Shown: positions 56,820-64,000 of the stretch, piece by piece
Position numbering within the stretch: the first letter of the stretch is position 1
Layout of the letters: each line of letters opens with the position of its first letter
Source of the DNA: Oegoconia quadripuncta
Lineage: Eukaryota > Arthropoda > Insecta > Lepidoptera > Autostichidae
Assembly (NCBI GenBank): GCA_949316235.1
Contig: OX438750.1
Coordinates: forward strand, 14,200,865-14,264,864
DNA length: 64,000 nucleotides
Direction of reading: 5' to 3'
Position numbers and translations under genes: made by a program
The notes under the pieces: model-generated
The model's input: only the letters and a program-made list of their open reading frames with translations
What the model was told of the DNA's origin: nothing
Database searches by the model: none

Positions 56820-57062
56820 CACTGTACGTCTCTTTCGCGCGGGCGATGAGTAATTAGTGGGAGCGAGACGGAGCGACAAGGTCACTGGTCAGCCGTTCTC
56901 CGTCAGACAGCAGGGCACGCAGCGGGGAGAGGGGCGTGCGCGGGCGCAGACGGCGCAACGACATGGCGGCTGGCAGTAGACGTGACGTCACAACAGCGGG
57001 TCACGAGCAAACTTGCATGGAACCTCTCATGCGTAGGAAAACTGGATGCATGAGCGTGCCCA
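56820..57062. promoter_or_regulatory. GC/CpG-rich candidate promoter or first exon
   Basis: GGGGAGAGGGGCGTGCGCGG and GCAGACGGCGCAACGACATG are set in AT-rich flanks, with a TGACGTCA site (56981-56990 region), a TAATTAG homeodomain-type word at 56851 and TCAG initiator-like words. The ATG in CAACGACATGGCGG has a good arthropod start context. Its frame runs 42 codons (MAAGSRRDVTTAGHEQT...) to a stop. On the minus strand a 116-codon frame crosses the patch. Neither is recognisable. Confidence 0.35.
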
Positions 57063-58090
57063 TGTATGTTGCTTCGGATTGTTGAATAGTAATTGACTCT
57101 ACATGCTAAGTTATTTCGAAATCGCTGCGAATTTTTATACCACTTTACATTACAATATCGGATCTTTATTCCAACATGTGTGGCGATTTGCACTTCCATT
57201 AGCCACGTGTTGCAAGCATCCCCTTTAGTTTTCAAAACACTAAGCCCAAACATACATTACGCGACTGTTAAGCTGTTCTTAGGTACAGTAGTCATCCAGA
57301 GTAACTGAAAACAAGCGATCATTTTCCAATGATACACAGCATAACTCTCGCTAGTGACTGTACAAGTCGCTGAATGTTTATATCCATTAGCATACAGATG
57401 GCAGTAACTCAATTGACATGTGCACGACGCTATTTTGGTCTAGTCTTAGTCATACGGTCAATTGTTGGCTAGCTGGTCGGTTTGACCTTCCAAGCAACCA
57501 TTTGCAGTTGCACAATACGTGTTTCCTTACAAACGATATTCAGTTTGATTTCAATACGCTTAAATATAGAATCAATCAAGTAGCCGATATCGAAGTTAAC
57601 TGCGGATTACTTTTTCCAATCGTAATGATCATAGAATTGGTAGAATGACTTTATCAATCAATCAATCAAGATAATGATAACAGAAGTGTAAGGTACAGAC
57701 TTCATTAGTGTTATAATATGCTTTAAAGAGACAGGTTAAATGCTCACAGTAAATACTTTAATATATCACAAAAAATATACAACTTTGAGGTCATAGAAGA
57801 CGTTAAAGGAAATAAACAAGATACTACTAATACTCAAGTCATTCGTCTGACATAATTTACAATTTGTAGAATGATCGAACACAGTCTTCAACATGATAGG
57901 GATACGTATAAAGACGTATATTCTCCAAAGCGGTTAAACCAGGAATTCATATTATAATTGATGACAGCTCATATCGAAATCAAAAATACGTCATACTAGT
58001 TTCTGGCATGAATGACGATCCAGGCAATTATCTCCACTTTGTCATTTATTTTTGTATTCCACTTGGCAAGTTGGCACAAACAATGTTGCG
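57063..58090. other. No gene recognised
   Basis: Includes an (ATCA)n tract at 57653-57668. Frames of 71-76 codons without motifs. Confidence 0.4.
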
Positions 58091-58146
58091 GGAGACAAAT
58101 AAAAAACGTCGAGGACAATGACCGTCGCCCTCCCGGCCCGGTGCAG
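58091..58146 (+). other. Possible small coding exon
   Basis: A locally GC-rich segment (GACCGTCGCCCTCCCGGCCC) ends GGTGCAG followed by GTAAATG, a consensus 5-prime splice site. One frame reads CCGRQIKNVEDNDRRPPGPV. A pyrimidine-rich stretch with AG (TTTTTGTATTCCACTTGGCAAG, near 58066) could be the acceptor. Evidence is compositional plus one splice site only. Confidence 0.25.
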
Positions 58147-58199
58147 GTAAATGGCTTCAAGTCGTTTACCGTGATTACTCCGAGAGCATTAAGTTGGGA

Positions 58200-59837
58200 A
58201 TTTGTATAATAAAGGATATAAAAGAAGCAACTTAGATTATAAAAGATTGAAATACAACTGAGATATCTTTGAGTACTGAAATCATGCAGTAATTTGGAGA
58301 ATGACAAACACGACGGTCGCTCAATGACAAAGATAAAAGTTGGTGGAAGCAATTTAAAGAAATAATAAAGAATCCTATGGTTTCTGATTAATTTTTGGAT
58401 TAGGACTTGTTCGACCAACTGTGAGGTGGTCAAATGGCTGGTTACATCAAATAAAATGCGCGATTAATACCTACAAGAATAGGTATAGGGTCTCACGTAA
58501 TATTAGTTTAATAAATCTACAGAGTCAACTTGAACATTTAGTTATGTGAATATTTTAAAAGTACTCGATATTTAGGGCTTCTTCACATTCGTAGAGTTTT
58601 TCTTTTTACGACGTTCTATTTATATCGATGGTAGTTTTACAGTAAGAAACGCATACAAAGATCATGTAAAATATGAAATTCCAAACAGGAATAATAACAA
58701 TAACACATTGCATAACTACTGTTAGTGTGTAAAAAACATGTACCACAATGAACATGCTAAAAATGCCCGACTTTCGCTTCTAAAATTGTGGACATACCTT
58801 GATTGAAGGCATGTCTCAAATTCGTTCAGCCCATTATGGGTGTTACAGTCTCCAACTTTCATATTGGTCATTTAGTTCTGCCCACTAGTTTTGTGGCAGT
58901 TTATTTGCGTAGCAGAGTGGTGGCCGTTTGTCACGACGCCAAAACGTATAATTAGACACTTGTCAAACTCCCGCGCAGCGTTCGTTGTTGCATAACGCGA
59001 CGTTTTCAGATCGAAATGCATCTAAAATTCAAATAGAGATCACGAATACACAATGTTGTTAATGACGCAGTTCCCGACTTGTCGCTTTCTTTGTTCGAGA
59101 TTGTAAGGCAAGATATTTGAAAACATGGAGGAATTTTCTTTGTAGATCTTGGCAAAGAAAAATAAATCCAATCCGTTCCTGTTATGGGTCTTCTAAAAAG
59201 CGCCTAAGGAATTCATCGTGCATGACCATAACAGCATCGCCATTGGATCTAACAAAACTTTGATAACGCTAACTTGCCTAGCATAAAGAGATCTTTATAT
59301 TCAACAGTGGACTATAAGATCGGTAAGACCAGAAAGACTAAGCCCTAAAAGATCTTGCCTATTACAAAAAAAAACCCAACTTAATGATCACAAGACATTT
59401 ACCAGTTTCGGTATGACGAAAACAAAATCTGTTTATAATTTTCCACCCGACAGCTCCAAATGCAAGCACATGAAAAATGAGATAGTTTTTCCTAATTAGC
59501 ATTTTTTCACAAGCTTTTACATGGTGCGCGGGTGCAAAAGGCCTGCCCCAGCCTAGTTGACCCAAATAGAGGGTTTCATCTCGTAGGCCCCGACACGCCC
59601 GTCATTTTCTGGATACTCCGTAATTGACTAGAGATGGCGGAATGGAAATTAATGCAGTACGAAGTGAGTTAGCTCGATTATATTATTACCACAGCTATCT
59701 ACACAATGTATAGGACGATTGTTAAAGCCAACTGACAGCTAAGCTATGCGATACACACTCTACTTAAAAAGACAGTCAGGGAATCATAATGTAGCTACGA
59801 TAAAAGACTTTAAAAATGGGAATGATATATGGACAAT
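58200..59837. other. No gene recognised
   Basis: The 145-codon minus-strand frame (57996-58433) is Phe/Leu/Ser-rich with no domain and overlaps the candidate exon above. The rest is AT-rich with a CG-containing patch near 58930-59020. Confidence 0.4.
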
Positions 59838-59929
59838 CCCCCTTATTGTGTCACTTCACCTTTATTGCCATTTCCTTCACTATTGGTCGAACTACAGTTC
59901 ATTACCATAGGAGTTAGGCAATAAGGGGG
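59838..59929. mobile_element. 92-bp element with 11-bp perfect inverted ends
   Basis: CCCCCTTATTG (59838-59848) and its exact complement CAATAAGGGGG (59919-59929). Non-coding centre. The end sequence is like the CCCTCTTATTCAT terminus of the 15.8-kb MITE. No clear target duplication. Confidence 0.55.
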
Positions 59930-60312
59930 CTAATCAGCTACTTACTGTTGGATACGTATGCGCAGCGTTGCTGAGATGGGCCCTTGACTGTAACGGCATT
60001 TCATTTCAATTACTTTTTACAGTGCATTTCTATATCATTGATATGTTAAGTGCGAGGAATATCCTGGAGGAAACTATTGGAAAAAGCCTGGAGCTCGTCA
60101 ACGGATATGAACAAGTTTTACTAAGGGTCCAAGTCTGAATACAGAGCAAGAATCGACGAAAGCTAGCAAAGTAAAGATAGATTTATGTCACCAACAAAGA
60201 TCAGTAGTTAAATTAGTACCTGCACCTATAACATTTTCTTAGATTTCAAATAACTTTTAAAGTAATATTCGAACTAATTTGCTATAATTGCATAAGCACC
60301 ACTCGTCTTCCC

Positions 60313-60495
60313 ACATAAACACATGCAAGGGCAGGCAAATACCACTACCCAAGCTGAGCACCACAATTCCCTCGCGTTTTGCCTCTTCACAAAGTATCAT
60401 CAAGGAGCACCGGCCTGTGCAGTTGAATGAGAATTGCTGGTGTTCGGCTTGGGTAGCGGTATTTACTTGCTTCTGCAGGTGTTCATGTCGGAGGG
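60313..60495. repeat. Imperfect inverted repeat, about 60-bp arms
   Basis: Left CAAATACCACTACCCAAGCT and GAGCACCACAATTC. Right, inverted, TAAATACCGCTACCCAAGCC and GAACACCAGCAATTC. The arms extend outward through ACACATGCA / ACACCTGCA. About 80% pairing by eye, with a 50-bp loop. It may be a MITE, or two copies of one dispersed repeat in head-to-head arrangement. Confidence 0.7.
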
Positions 60496-60817
60496 CGGGC
60501 GGAGCCTATACTATTGCTTGCGCATTATGAGGGCGTCAGTAGGTTGCGGCATTGTGAACGGAATAAGTATGAGGTATTTATAATATTGCATGTTAAAGGG
60601 ATGATTTATATTATCACGTCGTTATCGTCTTAAGGCTGTCTTGTATTTCTTCTTTGGCAATCAGTCTATTCGGACGACATTTCTGCTAGAGTCGAGTGTA
60701 AGGATAACTCTAGTTATTAAATTCTGTGAGTTGATAATGCCCTGCGAAAGTTATTTGTGGTAACACGAACACTCAGTCATACAACTTTTTCGCAATTATT
60801 GACTTTTGCCGCACAAT

Positions 60818-60946
60818 GGTGTCGATTCGGATGTACACCAACTAAACTGAAACCAGTTTTGGAGTGAAGCCGTCGCATCGTACCGTTCTAGGGAGAAAGA
60901 GACAGTACTACTTTAAAACTGGTTTTAGTTTAGTTTAATCGTCACC
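60818..60946. mobile_element. Palindromic MITE, family H copy 3 (129 bp)
   Basis: Left end GGTGTCGATTCGGATGTACA intact. The right arm has lost about 11 bp (GGTGTACATCC) and ends AATCGTCACC. Flanked by AAT (60815-60817 and 60947-60949), the complement of the ATT at the other two copies. Confidence 0.88.
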
Positions 60947-60949
60947 AAT

Positions 60950-62490
60950 GTCTTTATTATCAAAACTAAATATACAAATTACAGGAAATGTAAAGAAATA
61001 AGCAACATCATTCGCCGAATTACCTTCAAAAAGTTTGTCTTTCAGGAAGATATTTTTGACCTTGTCTTGTCTCAATGTTAACAAAGCAGTATCTATTACT
61101 CCAAATCGCTCCTCACTCGTCCCGTACACGCCCCACCCCTAAAGCCCTCCCATTTGGGAAACCGGGCCAATGGGGGTAGCCCGGGAATAATAATTTTAGC
61201 TCAGCGCGGTGGCACGAAAATGAAAAATGTCATGAGAGAGCCAGCATTACCTGTATAATGCCCTCACCTGCGTGCGACGCTATTGCTGTCACAGGTGGGA
61301 TGCTGCTACTTTCGTAATACTTTAGTAACGTTACAATGTTCACAACCGAATTATGTTATGATGTCCTTATTGTGTGCTTATTGATATGCAATAATTCTAT
61401 GGAATAGGTGCTTTTTTGGAGATAGACATTGTTAGCACAAAGTACGTAGCGGCGGCGCGTCGCAGAACTTAATCCTGTTATCTACTAGGCTTCTTACACA
61501 AAATTTGCATTTTTTTGACTCCCGACGAAAAACCACGGGTGTTATGTATTTGATCGCGCTGTGTGCGAGTCCAGTCTTTGTCTCTCAATGTATCTCAATA
61601 GTGAGTAATCAATCAGATTTTTTTATATTTTATAATGCGGTTTTTTATATTTAAGGCTAAATGTTTAGTTCGTCGGAGGTATTCTAAATTTTTAATTAAT
61701 TTATTAAATGGTCTAGTTAATAGGCCATTGGAACCTAGTGGATGGAAATAATAGAAGCAATGGTAGTTCAATCGAAGAGATTTTGTGATAGGTATTTAAT
61801 AGGTACATATTTTTTAAACTCTCCTACGCAATACGCCTTCGTTAGGAGTATATATAACTCTCCATCTTATAAATTCAGGGTAATAAGGCAATAAATACTG
61901 ATAAAGTCTAAACGGAAATAACTGCGCAAAAAAGGAATCGATGTTAGATGTTTATTTTACACGTGTAAAGGCATGAACTTGCGACCTGTGTTTTTATTTC
62001 AGACTTTGATTAGGTCCGCTACGGACTGCGCACGCGTGAAAATTGTCTGTCGTCTCGTTTGTACGGTCGGCCTAGAAAGTGAACTGTTGTGGTAAATTGT
62101 AAAATCGTAACATTTAGGTTTATTGGTATTTTTCTTTATTATAAAGCTTTCAGCCGCATTAAGAAAATGTTATAATATATAAAGACCAACCAAGCTTCCA
62201 CTACTTACGAAAGGAGAAAATAGTAATTCGAAATATTCGAAATTTCCTACTTTGTACACAACGCAACCTATTAAGCGACTGTCGTCATTTAACACATTGG
62301 CTGCCATGAAGCAGACACAATTGAAAATCCGTTGTTTGCGGACACCCAGCCGTAACAAATAAATATTTTTGCGATCGATCGCTACAAATTTGCAGTTTAG
62401 CGAGTTTCGATTCGATCGCTAAATTTAGTACAACGTAAGCTCCCTATAAGTAAATTATGGTAACTCGATATGTCTATCCATTAGGCGTTT
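60950..62490. other. No gene recognised
   Basis: A CG-containing patch at 61440-61480 (GCGGCGGCGCGTCGCAG) has no ORF. A TTTTTATTTCAG word at 61990-62002 resembles a splice acceptor but no coding frame follows. Short frames only. Confidence 0.4.
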
Positions 62491-62493
62491 ATC

Positions 62494-62746
62494 TTTAAAT
62501 AAATAAATATATTTGCACATATACACAGCGCCACTAAGCAACTTGGCTTGTATTATGGATACCAATTGTTGATAAACTACACAAATACATTTTTTTTTGT
62601 AAATCATTACATATATAAATAAAAAAACATCCATAACTCGGGAACATATGTCTGTATACATAATAAAAACATATGCCCCTAGCGGGACTCGTACCCCCGA
62701 CCTTTCGGTGTAGCAGTCCGAGTTTCTAACCAGTACACCAATCGTC
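62494..62746 (-). mobile_element. SINE family B, copy 5
   Basis: Reverse copy with tail TTTAAATAAATAAATATATT, body ATACACAGCGCCAC and CCATAACTCGGGAACATATG, and a decayed B box (GCGGGACTCGTACCCCCGAC, where most copies have CGGGATTCGAACCCGCGAC). The head is shortened to TTGGTGTACTGGTTAG. Confidence 0.85.
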
Positions 62747-63002
62747 AAACTTCTAAGGCGCTTTACTTCTAGGGCGCTTACGTGGCAACAAATTTACTTG
62801 GCACGACAGCAAGTGACCGTGTTGGCTTAATAGCTATTTTGTCTATTAGTAAATCAGCATGATCTCAGAGCAGCCTATTTTTGCGTAAGTTTATTTTAAT
62901 ATACTGAACTCTAGATATAAAGTTAGCGTAAGTGAAATTTGGAAACCGTTGTTACTCTGGTATGACCACAAGGATTTTCTTGTACGTTCTTATTTTGTCC
63001 CC

Positions 63003-63070
63003 CAGTCCTCCAAATAAGTTGAGGTCCCCTGAAATATTCGCTTAACATCAGGTCTGATTGAAACCGTTTG
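63003..63070 (+). mobile_element. SINE family A, small internal fragment
   Basis: CAGTCCTCCAAATAAGTTGA, then CTTAACATCAGGTCTGATTG. It matches the last quarter of the family with an internal deletion. Confidence 0.55.
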
Positions 63071-63295
63071 TTTCGCGGTAAGAATTAACCTGGGTAACTT
63101 TCGCCTGATAGTGGTGATGGAAAGGATGATGAGCTATTAATATAATATAATAAGAAGGTATCATCAGAATCTTAGAATTTAAACAAATTACTAGATTGTT
63201 AATTAATGTGATCGACTAATATGATAAGAATATAAGCAGAATTAATATGTACCTACTTCCTTGCGACTCACGGTCATAATTTGTCTCGATATTCT

Positions 63296-63474
63296 AAATC
63301 TGCCGCCAAACAGCAATCTTAATAGCATTGTTGTGTTCCGGTTGTCAGAGATAAGATAGCCAGTCCCCCAAATAAGATGGGGTTTCCGGGTAAGTACGCT
63401 ACCACCTTCGGCCTCATCTTCACTTAACATCAGGTGTGATTGAGATCAAGTGCTAACTCGTAATGGATAAAAAA
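63296..63474 (+). mobile_element. SINE family A, copy 9 (5-prime truncated)
   Basis: Starts AAATCTGCCGCCAAACAGCA and ends CGTAATGGATAAAAAAAAG. It covers the 3-prime half of the family. The minus-strand 62-codon frame across it is a by-product. Confidence 0.87.
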
Positions 63475-64000
63475 AAGTATTTTTCAATAGCTTTAGTTAT
63501 TCTATGAAAATTGCCGGTAAACCACTTTCTGCTTCCACCGTACCTGCCTATAAAGCGAAGAGGTAACAATTTAAGATGGGGTGGGAGGAGACCAGTTCAT
63601 TGAATGACAGGGGCTTCAGGTCGATGACCTTGATTTGGCACCGTGCACGTGTATTGAGGGTTCATATTTTATAGAGAGAAATAGATTAAAAAACGGAACA
63701 CATTCGTCGCGTCAAAAATTTGGAAAAACTTTCGACGCGTTCTATTGATAATTTGTATGGATACATTTTATTTGTTCAGATTATTTAGTTAATATTCAAA
63801 TAAAAGTTTAATGCAACTATTTCAAGTAGGTTTGACCTGAATACTCTTTATACATAATAAACAACATAACTTAGTTGATATTGTTTCTCATCACATATAG
63901 TACTTATTAATGTTTTGCATGCCTATAAGATAACACTTTTTGAATTCAATATGTAGAACTTTCAGATGTACTTAACAATTAGGAAATTATTTGTGCTAAC

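Noticed and set aside
57996..58433. 145-codon minus-strand frame
   Set aside because: Phe/Leu/Ser-rich translation of AT-rich DNA without motifs; it overlaps a better exon signal on the other strand.

Overview
The window is animal nuclear DNA, AT-rich and almost free of recognisable host coding sequence. It is very probably from a moth or butterfly. The evidence is the repeat content: several tRNA-headed SINE families, RTE-type LINE ends with motifs such as LIYGSECWVWQKK and MLRWFGHVER-like remnants, a Jockey/CR1-type LINE ending in a TTTTGA-rich tail, short Harbinger-like MITEs and hAT-type elements. This mix is familiar from lepidopteran genomes. No bacterial operons, CRISPR arrays, rRNA operons or intact tRNA genes are present. 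The order-level call rests on remembered repeat families, not on a database search.

Layout. 1-9 kb: LINE ends, two SINE copies, a solo LTR inserted in a LINE end, short DNA-transposon remnants and a 5S-rRNA-like repeat. 9-17 kb: a dense run of SINEs, a second solo LTR with a clean 4-bp target duplication, an RTE fragment and a 171-bp MITE flanked by TAA. 17-28 kb: several LINE C-termini, including two copies of one family in opposite orientations, a 140-bp palindromic MITE, a roughly 200-bp tandem repeat and a small hAT-type element. 28-41 kb: MITEs, an unclassified dispersed repeat (family E), RTE and Jockey-type ends, and nested SINEs. 41.6-43.4 kb: two CpG-rich patches, the first with a start codon and a strong splice donor, the best candidate for a host 5-prime exon. 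44.3-49.6 kb: a three-level nest, an RTE LINE split by a 4,985-bp hAT-type element, which in turn holds a 1,028-bp inverted-repeat element. 50-64 kb: mostly unassigned AT-rich DNA with scattered SINEs, family E copies, one GC-rich patch, one possible small exon and another palindromic MITE.

The most interesting structure is the hAT-type element at 44394-49378. It has matching 12-bp termini, an exact 8-bp target duplication (CTTTTAAG) and repeated subterminal CGGTA motifs. It has no visible transposase. It carries a decayed cysteine-protease-like gene resembling ubiquitin-specific proteases, with Cys (NTCAF), His (GHYKA) and Asp (CYDD) signatures. The 3-prime part of that gene is present twice, in inverted orientation, inside two arms of about 800 bp. 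A transcript across it could fold into a long hairpin.

No pathway or operon can be described. Apart from the candidate exons at 41.7-42.0 kb and 58.1 kb, the window reads as intergenic or intronic DNA shaped by successive transposon insertions.
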